Positions 18,352 to 26,644 of a stretch of 41,018 bases of DNA are shown here, one piece after another; within the stretch, counting starts at the first letter, position 1; every line of letters starts with the position of its first letter. The position numbers and the translations under genes were made by a program. The stretch is from Thermoplasmatota archaeon. GTDB taxonomy: Archaea; Thermoplasmatota; Thermoplasmata; Thermoplasmatales; Thermoplasmataceae. A model generated the notes under the pieces. The model was not told where the DNA came from and did no database searches. It saw nothing but the letters and a program-made list of their open reading frames with translations. The stretch lies in assembly GCA_023487765.1 (NCBI GenBank), contig JAMDBW010000047.1, forward strand, positions 1-41,018, written 5' to 3'.

Positions 18352-18990
18352 ATGGTCCTCAGACCCAGGGTAGTGATAAATGTCGCACAGAGTCTCAACG
18401 GAATGATTGCGGGAACTTCCGGGAGGAGAGTGAACATTTCATCCAATGAAGATCTTATCCGTGTGCATTACCTCAGGGCCGGAATGGATGCCATTCTTGT
18501 CGGCGCGAATACAGTGATCAACGACGACCCGAAACTGCTGGTTGACCGGAATCTCGTCAGGGCTGACAGACAGCCGGTCAGAATCGTTATGGACCGCAAA
18601 CTTAAGACACCTGTCGATGCGAGGATACTGGATGGAAGCGGAAAAACCGTAATTTATACCTCACGAAATACAGGCAACCTCGAGAATGCTGAAATACGAG
18701 TCAGGAGTGAAACTCAGCTGAAAATTGAGAATATCCTCTCCGAACTGTACGATTCCGGCATAAGGAATCTCATGGTCGAAGGCGGAAAAGAAGTTATACT
18801 GGAATTTGTCGAAGCAGGTTGCGTTGACGAATTCTATCTCTTCATCGGAAATGTGCTTATAGAGGAGGGGGGTTTGAGACTGTTTAATCCTCAAACGGAA
18901 ATAAAGGACATAATAATAGATGTGAGACCCATGGAAAGAGGCGTTCTTATAAGCCTTGATCCACATTACCTGGTGAGATCATGGAAATAG
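18352..18990 (+). CDS. arfC: Riboflavin-pathway pyrimidine reductase (RibD C-terminal type)
   Basis: 212-residue single-domain RibD_C (dihydrofolate reductase-like) protein. Diagnostic stretches are INVAQSLNGMIAG, HYLRAGMDAILVGANTV, NDDPKLLVD and the C-terminal MVEGGKEVI. Stand-alone archaeal forms reduce 2,5-diamino-6-ribosylamino-pyrimidinone 5'-phosphate with NAD(P)H on the route to riboflavin and F420-type deazaflavins. The deaminase half of bacterial RibD is absent, as expected. The 3' end overlaps the next ATG by 10 nt, so translation is probably coupled to SAH hydrolase, although the pathways are not obviously related. Confidence 0.88.
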   Translation: MVLRPRVVINVAQSLNGMIAGTSGRRVNISSNEDLIRVHYLRAGMDAILVGANTVINDDPKLLVDRNLVRADRQPVRIVMDRKLKTPVDARILDGSGKTVIYTSRNTGNLENAEIRVRSETQLKIENILSELYDSGIRNLMVEGGKEVILEFVEAGCVDEFYLFIGNVLIEEGGLRLFNPQTEIKDIIIDVRPMERGVLISLDPHYLVRSWK

Positions 18991-20216
18991 CAAGTAAAGG
19001 TTATTTGAGACTGAACTGGGCCATGGAACGGATGGACGTAACTTCCCAGATTCGGGAGAGATTTCTCAGGGAGAAACCGTTTAAAGGCGTGAAAATTTCA
19101 CTGGCTTTGCATGTTGAGGCAAAAACTGGTGTCTTCGCTCTCCTGCTCAAGGAAGGCGGCGCGACCATAAGAATGGCCTCCTGCAATCCCCTCAGTTCTG
19201 ATGACAGTGTCGTGGAGTCGCTGAAGAAAGATTATGGGATGGAGGTTTTTGCCCGTAAAGGCGAAACCGAGGAAGAGTATTATGATTACCTCAATAAGAC
19301 CCTCGACCTTCAGCCCGATGTAATAATTGATGACGGAGGCGACCTCACAAAAATAGTGCATGAGGAAAGAAGAGACCTGCTGAAAAATCTCATTGGAGGA
19401 AACGAGGAGACCACGACCGGAGTCGTGAGGTTATTTGCCATGGAGAAGCAGGGAGTCCTTGAATTTCCGATGTTCGATGTCAATGACGCCGAGATGAAAC
19501 ACTTTTTTGATAACAGATATGGAACCGGTCAGAGCACACTCGACGGCATCATGAATGCCACCAACGTCCTGATAGCGGGAAAAAGAGTGGTAGTTGCAGG
19601 TTACGGCTGGTGTGGAAAGGGAATAGCAATGAGAATGAAGGGACTCGGTGCCCTTGTCACCGTGACGGAGATTAATCCTGTCAAGGCTGTGGAAGCTGCG
19701 ATGGACGGATTTGAAGTGAAGCCGATGAATTCCGCGATACGCGATGCCGATATGATTGTGACTGCCACTGGAATGAAGAATGTCGTCACCTATGACGACC
19801 TCCTTGTTTCAAAGAAAAATATTATACTGGCTAATTCCGGGCATTTCAACAATGAAATTCCTGTGAAGGAGCTGGAATCACGTTCCATGGAGCGGAATCC
19901 GGTGAGGGAAAGCGTGGTTAAATACAAACTTGAAAACGGAAACACGGTTAACCTGATTGCCGACGGCAGACTGGTCAACCTGGCGGCAGGACAAGGACAT
20001 CCCGTAGAAATTATGGATATGAGCTTTGCGATCCAGGCCCTTACTGCAGAATATCTGGTAAAGAATCACGAGAAACTGGAGAACAGGGTCTATCCGGTGC
20101 CCAGAGATATTGACCTTAACGTGGCTAACCTTAAACTCAGAGGACTCGGCCTGAAAATTGATCATTTGAGCGAAGATCAGATCAAGTATGAGAATGACTG
20201 GAAAGAAGGGACTTAG
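18981..20216 (+). CDS. ahcY: S-adenosylhomocysteine hydrolase
   Basis: 411 residues. NAD-binding loop AGYGWCGKGIAMR (206-218), substrate region TTTGVVRLF (145-152), NNRYGTGQS-type signature as DNRYGTGQSTLDGI (177-190) and the C-terminal NLAAGQGHPVEIMD. The enzyme splits SAH to adenosine and homocysteine, relieving product inhibition of methyltransferases such as Trm5 encoded nearby. Shorter than bacterial forms, as in archaea and Thermotoga. ATG 18981 lies inside the end of the upstream gene. In many archaea the homologous protein may prefer S-inosylhomocysteine; this cannot be decided here. Confidence 0.93.
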   Translation: MEIASKGYLRLNWAMERMDVTSQIRERFLREKPFKGVKISLALHVEAKTGVFALLLKEGGATIRMASCNPLSSDDSVVESLKKDYGMEVFARKGETEEEYYDYLNKTLDLQPDVIIDDGGDLTKIVHEERRDLLKNLIGGNEETTTGVVRLFAMEKQGVLEFPMFDVNDAEMKHFFDNRYGTGQSTLDGIMNATNVLIAGKRVVVAGYGWCGKGIAMRMKGLGALVTVTEINPVKAVEAAMDGFEVKPMNSAIRDADMIVTATGMKNVVTYDDLLVSKKNIILANSGHFNNEIPVKELESRSMERNPVRESVVKYKLENGNTVNLIADGRLVNLAAGQGHPVEIMDMSFAIQALTAEYLVKNHEKLENRVYPVPRDIDLNVANLKLRGLGLKIDHLSEDQIKYENDWKEGT

Positions 20217-20230
20217 GGCGTGCGTATTCA

Positions 20231-21445
20231 TTGAAGAGTATATTGCTTATTGTTCTTGACGGGCTTGGTGACAGGCCAAATCCGGTACTGAACAACAGGA
20301 CAGCTCTGCAGGCTGCATTCAGACCAAATATGAATTACCTGGCTGCAGGAGGACAGACTGGCCAGATGCATCCCGTGAAACCGGGCATCAGGTCAGGTTC
20401 AGATACTTCGCATCTTTCCCTGCTCGGTTATGATCCGGAAAAATTCTACACAGGCAGGGGGCCGTTTGAAGCCATGGGACTCGGCCTGGACGTAAGGGGC
20501 GGCGATATCGCCTTCAGGGCCAACTTCGGCACAAGAAAAGAAAACGGAGAGATTTCCGATCGCAGGGCTGGAAGAATCAGCAACGGAACAGAATTGCTGG
20601 CAAAAGACTTATCAATGAATATCGACGGAGTGGATTTCTTCGTCAAGGCAGGGGTTGAACATCGGGCTGCAATGGTGATGAGGGGCGACAACTTATCAGA
20701 CATGGTTACAGATTCTGATCCGCATGAAGTCGGTATGAAAGTTCACGAGATTTCCGCAACCGGAAAGTCAGCAGAGTTTACTGCTGAGGTGCTGAATAAA
20801 TATCTGAAAGAAGCCAGAAAAATTCTTGATGCGCACGAACTGAATCTGGAACGGAAGAAACATGGAGAACCGCCCGCAAACGAGTTGCTGCTCAGGGGCG
20901 CAGGTCTGGCACCTAAACTCCCTTTGTTCAGGGAAAAAACGGATTTGAAAGGCGCATGCATTTCGGGCATACCGATGGTGAGCGGCATTTGCCGACTGGC
21001 CGGAATGGACCTGATTAATGTAATCGGAGCAACCGGGAAACTTGACAGCAATTTCTCAGCGAAATTTGCCGCTGCTTTCGAAGCACTCGGGACTTACGAT
21101 TTCCTGATAATGAATATCAAGGCAACAGACGTGGCAGGTCATGACGGCGACGCGATTGCGAAAAAGAACGCCATCGAAAGAATAGACAGGGCAATGGAAG
21201 GCATACAGAACCATCTTGATGATTCCGTCATCTGTATAACCGGCGATCATTCCACACCCTGCGTAACGAAAGATCACTCCGGAGACCCGGTACCGATTGT
21301 CTTCAATACGTCCGGCATAAGAAAGGATTCTGTGAAGTTATTTGACGAAATTTCCTGTTCCGGAGGGGCTCACAACATCATGAGCGGAGATGTGCAGAGA
21401 ATTTTGCTGCAGTTGTCAGACAGAGCTGCGAAGTACGGCGCTTAG
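20231..21445 (+). CDS. apgM: Cofactor-independent phosphoglycerate mutase, archaeal type
   Basis: 404 residues of the alkaline-phosphatase superfamily. The N-terminal metal motif LIVLDGLGDRP (6-16), the catalytic-serine region SGSDTSHLSLLGYD (55-68), GRGPFEA and the C-terminal CITGDHSTPC with SGDPVP and GGAHN metal ligands are all present. It interconverts 3- and 2-phosphoglycerate in glycolysis and gluconeogenesis. The start is TTG 20231: the conserved N-terminus begins immediately after it and no ATG fits. AGGGCG lies about 12 nt upstream. It is probably in one unit with ahcY, 14 bp away. Confidence 0.95.
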   Translation: MKSILLIVLDGLGDRPNPVLNNRTALQAAFRPNMNYLAAGGQTGQMHPVKPGIRSGSDTSHLSLLGYDPEKFYTGRGPFEAMGLGLDVRGGDIAFRANFGTRKENGEISDRRAGRISNGTELLAKDLSMNIDGVDFFVKAGVEHRAAMVMRGDNLSDMVTDSDPHEVGMKVHEISATGKSAEFTAEVLNKYLKEARKILDAHELNLERKKHGEPPANELLLRGAGLAPKLPLFREKTDLKGACISGIPMVSGICRLAGMDLINVIGATGKLDSNFSAKFAAAFEALGTYDFLIMNIKATDVAGHDGDAIAKKNAIERIDRAMEGIQNHLDDSVICITGDHSTPCVTKDHSGDPVPIVFNTSGIRKDSVKLFDEISCSGGAHNIMSGDVQRILLQLSDRAAKYGA

Positions 21446-21626
21446 CACCACATTACTATTTTCAGCGTACCGTGCACAGGAAATTTGTTATCCCTGAAAA
21501 AATTCTCAATACTTATTAACACCCCGGATATTTCCTGAAGTTGAGTTATACATTCCGTGCCAGATTGGCTATCAGGATTGTCTTTTTTATTTGAGAGGAA
21601 GGTTTAAGTATTGTTGACAATATTTC
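21446..21626. other. Intergenic region with promoter
   Basis: 181 bp. The TTTAAGTATT at 21603-21612 is 15-24 nt before the next ATG and is a plausible TATA element. A weak 7-bp inverted pair (AGGAAAT/ATTTCCT) is far apart and probably chance. No small gene is apparent. Confidence 0.4.
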
Positions 21627-22307
21627 ATGTCAGACAACTGGATGACATCTAAAAAATTGGGATTGAAAAATTTGAGGGAAACCCTCGTCCGCCGCGGCCT
21701 CGAAAGGGACTACCTCAAGAGGAACAGGAAGGACGTTCTGATATATTCTCAGGCCAAGGGTATCTATTATTCGGTTCTATTCTCGATGCTGCTCTGGTGG
21801 ATACCAATCGCAGGTCCTGCCATTGCAGGCTATATTGGCGGCAGAAAATCGGGGAGCACTTCAAAGGCACTCACATCTTCATTGATTTCAACTTCAGTCA
21901 TACTTATGATAACGTTCATGCTGGCACCGTTCCAGACTGGAATCCCTGGAGGTGCGAACACATACTTCAGTTCTGGAGTCCTGACTCTAAGCCAGAGCAG
22001 GCTCATTGCTTATTCCGGGATTCTTACAGATATGTACACTGGTTATGGCCTCATAAAAACATTTACCATTATTCTTCCCGGCTCTCTCCTGATAATGAAT
22101 ATATTCGGCTACACCGGCGGATTTATCTCCACGTTCAAGACCCAGGAGGATGGTCTTTCTTACAGTTACATCAGCAAGAATGTTGATGACCGGATAAGAA
22201 CCATCAGGTCAGTTCCAAAAGTTCAGGCAAGCAGGAGACTGATAAGAGAATTCACAGATGGCACCAATGAGGAGGAAGATGGTGTGGGAGGTTGGAGTTA
22301 CCTATGA
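21627..22307 (+). CDS. Unknown membrane protein with glycine-rich helix
   Basis: 226 residues with a basic N-terminus (about 45 residues, many K/R), three to four hydrophobic helices between 50 and 175, and a charged tail ending in an acidic EEEDG cluster. The first helix carries WWIPIAGPAIAGYIGGRKSGS, recalling the glycine-rich small membrane-protein families found in archaea, but I do not recognise a specific family. The basic N-terminus and the acidic C-terminus suggest cytoplasmic tails. A TATA-like element just upstream indicates its own transcript, between apgM and serS, with no functional hint from either. Confidence 0.7.
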   Translation: MSDNWMTSKKLGLKNLRETLVRRGLERDYLKRNRKDVLIYSQAKGIYYSVLFSMLLWWIPIAGPAIAGYIGGRKSGSTSKALTSSLISTSVILMITFMLAPFQTGIPGGANTYFSSGVLTLSQSRLIAYSGILTDMYTGYGLIKTFTIILPGSLLIMNIFGYTGGFISTFKTQEDGLSYSYISKNVDDRIRTIRSVPKVQASRRLIREFTDGTNEEEDGVGGWSYL

Positions 22308-22336
22308 TATTCGCTTGATGATAAAAGTGTAATATC

Positions 22337-22346
22337 TTATTATATT
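22337..22346 (+). promoter_or_regulatory. TATA box for serS
   Basis: TTATTATATT centred about 28 nt upstream of the serS ATG; no ribosome-binding site is present between it and the start, which points to a leaderless mRNA. Confidence 0.5.
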
Positions 22347-22369
22347 CTTTTTCCTTCTCCTTTACAACA

Positions 22370-23698
22370 ATGATAGATATCAAACTGCTCAGAGAATCTC
22401 CTGAACAATTTTATGATGCCTCGAAAGCCAGAGGTTTTGATGGGAAATACCTGGATGAATTTTTCAAACTGGATAAGGACTGGAGAGATAATCTCAAAGT
22501 CATTAACGAGCTCAAGCATGCCAAGAACATCCAGAGCAGCCTTATTTCAGAGTTAATTAAGAAACACGATAGCCCGGAATCCGCAAAGAATCAGGTCAGG
22601 GAGATCAACTCGAAGATAGATTCGCTCGAGGAGAGCCAGAAGCTGATTGAGAAAGAACGGGAAAGAATTGCGAGGATGATTCCAAACCTTCTGCATGAAA
22701 GCGTTCCCGTTTGCATGGGAGACGAAAACAGCGTTGTCGTTAGAAGCTGGGGTACTGCAGGAGTGTGTGTGGATGATGTGAATTATTTTAAGGAAGCCAC
22801 CGCTGATTCCGGTCAGTTCCAGATTATACCGAAGCGACCGGCAAGCCATGTCGACCTCATTCAGGAACTCAACCTCGCGGATCTTGAGAGAGCTTCCAAA
22901 ACGGCTGGATCGAGATTCTATTATCTTAAGAACAGGCTTGTAAAACTTGAACTGGCCCTTGTAAATTATGCGGTTGATTTCCTCTCGGAAAGAGGGTTCA
23001 GTATAGTTGAGCCGCCTTTTATGCTAACCTACAGGGCAATGGAGGGTGCGACCGACATGGAGACATTCAAGGATACCCTCTACAAGATTGAAGGCGAGGA
23101 CCTTTACCTTGTCTCAACTTCGGAACACCCCATAGCTTCGATGTTCCTGGACGAGACCATGGAGGAAAATGATCTGCCCGTCAGAATGGCCGGAGTTTCC
23201 CCTTGTTTCCGCAGAGAAGCCGGCGCCCATGGAAAAGACACGAAGGGAATATTCAGAGTTCACCAGTTCACCAAGATTGAGCAATTTGTATTCTGCAAGC
23301 CGGAAGATTCATGGGATTTCCTTGAGGAGCTGCTGAAGAATGCTGAGGATATTTACAGGAGCCTGAATATCCCGTACAGGGTCGTGAACATATGCTCGGG
23401 CGATCTGGGAAACCTTGCGGCAAAGAAGTATGATATTGAGGCATGGTTTCCTTCCCAGGGCAAGTTCAGGGAAGTCGTTTCGGCTTCAAACGACACAGAC
23501 TATCAGGCAAGATCACTTAACGTGAAATACAGGACAAAAGAGGGTAACCGTTTCGTTCACACACTGAACAGCACTGCCATAGCCACGACAAGGACCCTTG
23601 TGGCCATCATGGAAAATTTCCAGACGCGGGATGAATCCGGCTTTGCGGTTCCAGAAGCACTAATACCGTATACCGGCTTTGATTTTATCTCAAAGTAA
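22370..23698 (+). CDS. serS: Seryl-tRNA synthetase
   Basis: 442 residues of the common (not methanogen-type) SerRS. The N-terminal coiled coil that grips the long variable arm spans about 30-105; the class II core shows motif 2 CFRREAGAHGKDTKGI with VHQFTKIEQF, and motif 3 LNSTAIATTRTLVAIMEN. It charges tRNA-Ser and tRNA-Sec-like substrates with serine. Length and motifs are intact. The gene is single and convergent with the flavoprotein gene, only 5 bp apart, with a T-run between the two stops that could serve as terminator. Confidence 0.97.
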   Translation: MIDIKLLRESPEQFYDASKARGFDGKYLDEFFKLDKDWRDNLKVINELKHAKNIQSSLISELIKKHDSPESAKNQVREINSKIDSLEESQKLIEKERERIARMIPNLLHESVPVCMGDENSVVVRSWGTAGVCVDDVNYFKEATADSGQFQIIPKRPASHVDLIQELNLADLERASKTAGSRFYYLKNRLVKLELALVNYAVDFLSERGFSIVEPPFMLTYRAMEGATDMETFKDTLYKIEGEDLYLVSTSEHPIASMFLDETMEENDLPVRMAGVSPCFRREAGAHGKDTKGIFRVHQFTKIEQFVFCKPEDSWDFLEELLKNAEDIYRSLNIPYRVVNICSGDLGNLAAKKYDIEAWFPSQGKFREVVSASNDTDYQARSLNVKYRTKEGNRFVHTLNSTAIATTRTLVAIMENFQTRDESGFAVPEALIPYTGFDFISK

Positions 23699-23703
23699 AT
23701 TTT

Positions 23704-25158
23704 TTATCGCGATCTTTCCGCATAAGCCATTTTTGCGGACGTGGTAGAATATTTTTTCCATCTGTCCAGGATCGGGAGGCGATCTTCGCTGACCTGATCC
23801 ATTACATTGAGGTAGTCCAATATTCCATTTACGGCCCTGTCAGCGTCCCTGACAGCACTTATCAGGTCCCTGTTGGAATTTGTGGAATCCCCGCCGGAGA
23901 AAAGGCCGGGAATTGATGTCATGCCTGCCTCGTTTATTATGGGCTGCCCTTGCGGTGTGAGCCTGAGCATCCGCAGGTATTCATCATCCATGAATGTATA
24001 ATCGGTTTCCTGTCCTGTCGCTTCTATTATGAAATCAACGTCAATCTCGTGAACTTTATCTTTCTGAGGTACTGGCTTAGCTCGTCCACCGGCTTCCATG
24101 ACCATCTCGTTCTGCCAGTATCGCAATTTTGTGACCGTGTTGCCTTCCTTGACGTATTCGAATGGAGTCACTTCCCACAAATAATGGACAAATTCTTCAA
24201 TAGTTTCTTCCATTTCCTCATCGGCATTCATGGAAGGATATCCCGGGCGATCTATCTCCCTTCGCCTGTACATGATATACACATTCTTAGCGCCAAATCT
24301 CATGGATGTTCGCGCAGAATCGTTAGCCGTGAAACCTCCACCTATGACAACCACGTTCTGACCTACGTCAATTCTTTCTCCAAAGCTCACCCTTCTCAGA
24401 AATTCTGTGGCGTGGATCACATTCACCGCATCGCTGCCGGGTGTCCCTGTCATGTGTGGTTTCTGATTGCCGACTGAGATGTAGACCGCATCATATCCCT
24501 TTAAGATTTCGTCGAATGTAATGTCCTTTCCTATATCTGTGTTAAGTTTAACGTCAACGCCCTGAGAGATTATAAAACCAATTTCTTTGTCCAGAACTTC
24601 CTGAGGTAATCTGTATCTGGGAATTCCGGTCTTCATGAACCCTCCGAGTGCCGGAAGCTTCTCGAAAAGAGTGACTTTAATTCCCTGTACGGAAAGATAA
24701 TATGCAGCAGTGAGACCGGACGGGCCTCCGCCAATAACGGCAACTTTTTTTCCAATGAATTTCTTTTTCGGGAGATTAAGTATTTCTCCGTAATCCGCGA
24801 ATTTATCAGCCGCGTATCTCTTCAGATGCCTTATGGCTATGGGTCCTCCAGTGTCATACATCACGCAGATATCTTCGCACAGGTGTGTACATACCCTCCC
24901 TATGATCGCCGGGAACGGTAAATTTTCAAATACTATCCGCACTGTCTGGGCCGGGTCTCCAACTGCAGTGCTGTTGATATAACCGCCAATGTCAAGGCTC
25001 GCCGGGCAGGCTTGCGTACATATATTGCAGCCAATGCACCTGCTCGCTTCAGCAACCGCTTCGCTGTTGCTGTATTCTTTTACGGGCTCCAGTACGAAGC
25101 TTTCAACCCTCTTCGCGGGGTCTTCCTGCGATATTTTGACTCGTTCAAAATTAAGCAT
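23704..25158 (-). CDS. GltD/NfnL-like FAD- and Fe-S-dependent NAD(P) oxidoreductase
   Basis: 484 residues, close to the bacterial glutamate synthase small subunit. An N-terminal Fe-S segment has [12 protein letters not shown] (about 41-52) and CTHLCEDIC (about 90-98); an FAD site [13 protein letters not shown] follows near 142; a second dinucleotide fold starts [14 protein letters not shown] near 270; and SGGDSTNSN lies near the C-terminus. The family passes electrons between NAD(P)H and a partner via FAD and Fe-S centres. No GltB-like large subunit is in the window, so the partner and true reaction (glutamate synthase, ferredoxin-NADP reductase or similar) are open. Start ATG 25158. Confidence 0.85.
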   Translation of the reverse strand: MLNFERVKISQEDPAKRVESFVLEPVKEYSNSEAVAEASRCIGCNICTQACPASLDIGGYINSTAVGDPAQTVRIVFENLPFPAIIGRVCTHLCEDICVMYDTGGPIAIRHLKRYAADKFADYGEILNLPKKKFIGKKVAVIGGGPSGLTAAYYLSVQGIKVTLFEKLPALGGFMKTGIPRYRLPQEVLDKEIGFIISQGVDVKLNTDIGKDITFDEILKGYDAVYISVGNQKPHMTGTPGSDAVNVIHATEFLRRVSFGERIDVGQNVVVIGGGFTANDSARTSMRFGAKNVYIMYRRREIDRPGYPSMNADEEMEETIEEFVHYLWEVTPFEYVKEGNTVTKLRYWQNEMVMEAGGRAKPVPQKDKVHEIDVDFIIEATGQETDYTFMDDEYLRMLRLTPQGQPIINEAGMTSIPGLFSGGDSTNSNRDLISAVRDADRAVNGILDYLNVMDQVSEDRLPILDRWKKYSTTSAKMAYAERSR

Positions 25159-25241
25159 CCCGTGACCCTGCGTCTAAATCCCTCCCTCAATAATAAACAT
25201 TTTTTCACGGTACCCATGAATATGGTCTCTCGTTAACGCCA

Positions 25242-25634
25242 TCAGATCAATAACCTCGGAACCACTATCATGGCGAAGAACAGGTTGAAAAGAACTATGA
25301 TGCTCATTACAACATACGAAGGATTCCTCTTTAACGTGAACGAGTAGAGCGCAGTGAAGACTACCGTGATTGGCGTAAAAATGAGTATCCAGAGTCCCAT
25401 TGTGACATAATATACCCCGTCAAGTGCGATGATGCCGGGGAGTATTCCTGTGAGGGGGATAAACCTGGAATTGAACGTTGAGTTAAAATTTGCAATCTGG
25501 GAGAGCGTATAATGATCCCCCTGACCATTTATGAATAAGAGAGCGATGCCTATCAGGATGAATGACAGACTGGTCAGGACTCCCGCCTTCAGTATATGGC
25601 TTGTAATAGTATCGATATCATACTGTTTTTCCAA
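25242..25634 (-). CDS. DUF1634-family membrane protein, TauE partner
   Basis: 130 residues with three to four hydrophobic helices (about 15-35, 58-85, 88-98, 108-128). Length, helix pattern and, above all, its position directly after a TauE/SafE gene match DUF1634 proteins, which are habitually encoded with such transporters. The ATG lies 17 bp inside the transporter gene, so translation is coupled. Function is unknown; a small subunit of the transporter is the usual guess. Confidence is higher for the pairing than for the family name. Confidence 0.7.
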   Translation of the reverse strand: MEKQYDIDTITSHILKAGVLTSLSFILIGIALLFINGQGDHYTLSQIANFNSTFNSRFIPLTGILPGIIALDGVYYVTMGLWILIFTPITVVFTALYSFTLKRNPSYVVMSIIVLFNLFFAMIVVPRLLI

Positions 25635-26601
25635 TCATACCACCTCTTTTCTGGTGCAGGTATAGTCCGGTAATCATCAGCACCGCAGACACTGATGAGA
25701 TGAATATTTCAGTTGAGGGTCCGAATGCTATGAACTTTCCAAGATACAGGCCCTTGAGAAGCATTTCAATTCCAAGAAAAGACAGAATTGCAAAAAATAG
25801 CCACCTGATGTCTTTGTTGGTGATTCGGACAAGTACCTTTGCTCCAAGATAAGACCCGATGAGAACGCCTATGGCAGTAGCTGCCGCAATGAATATCTGG
25901 ATGTACCCCTCATACCAGTAGATCGTGCTGCCGGTGGCTGCCGTAATACCTATCATGAAGTTGCTCGTAGTAGTAGTAACTTTCATTGGCAGATTCATGG
26001 CCCAGTCCATTCCCAGCACCTTGAGTGCTCCGCTTCCGATTCCAAGAAGCCCAGATATTACGCCTGCAAAGAACATGATCAATTCCGCAAGCCACCATCT
26101 GACTCCTGTGTAACTCACATTTTTTTTCAGTTTTTCGTCGTAATATGAACCCTGCAACTGAAAGACTTTTGTCCACCAGTCAGCCTGCTTGTGCGGTGGT
26201 TCCTCATATTTTCCACGGTGTATAGTCGGAATCAGTGAAGTCAGCAGCACCACCCCAAAAATAACGTATATGGTCCATGAAAAGTTGTGGGCATAAACAT
26301 ACACTGCAGTCAATGAACCCACAATAGCTCCTGCAGTTGTGGCCATTTCAAGGCCGATGCCTATCTTTACGTTGGCTATTTTCTTCTTTGTGTATGCGCT
26401 CGCAGATCCGGCCGAAGTTGCAATGGTAGATATGAGGCTGGCGCCCGTAGCATATATTATCGGGACAGAGAAGAACAGCGATAATAGAGGGACAAGGACT
26501 GTCGCCCCTCCGAGTCCTGTCAGGGACCCCAGAATACCTGCAATTATTCCGGCCGCCATTATTAACAGGAATTTTGCAAGGATGAATAGAACTGCCGACA
26601 T
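25618..26601 (-). CDS. TauE/SafE-family anion exporter
   Basis: 327 residues, eight to nine membrane helices in two homologous halves. Typical glycine-rich elements are GILGSLTGLGGATVLVPLL (about 21-39) and GVISGLLGIGSGALKVLGM (near 180-198). The family exports sulfite, sulfoacetate or related sulfur anions, or imports small organic acids. A TTTATAAAATA box at 26619-26629 is 18-28 nt upstream, giving a leaderless unit with the DUF1634 gene. In an acidophile with sulfur chemistry, sulfite export is a reasonable but unproven guess. Confidence 0.88.
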   Translation of the reverse strand: MSAVLFILAKFLLIMAAGIIAGILGSLTGLGGATVLVPLLSLFFSVPIIYATGASLISTIATSAGSASAYTKKKIANVKIGIGLEMATTAGAIVGSLTAVYVYAHNFSWTIYVIFGVVLLTSLIPTIHRGKYEEPPHKQADWWTKVFQLQGSYYDEKLKKNVSYTGVRWWLAELIMFFAGVISGLLGIGSGALKVLGMDWAMNLPMKVTTTTSNFMIGITAATGSTIYWYEGYIQIFIAAATAIGVLIGSYLGAKVLVRITNKDIRWLFFAILSFLGIEMLLKGLYLGKFIAFGPSTEIFISSVSAVLMITGLYLHQKRGGMIGKTV

Positions 26602-26618
26602 TCTAACCCGTATTGCAG

Positions 26619-26629
26619 TATTTTATAAA
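26619..26629 (-). promoter_or_regulatory. TATA box for the TauE/SafE unit
   Basis: Minus-strand TTTATAAAATA 18-28 nt before the ATG at 26601. Confidence 0.45.
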
Positions 26630-26644
26630 TTAATGTCCCACCTT

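Noticed and set aside
23950-24477. 175-codon open frame opposite the GltD-like gene
   Set aside because: Antisense to conserved flavoprotein sequence; composition is that of a shadow frame.
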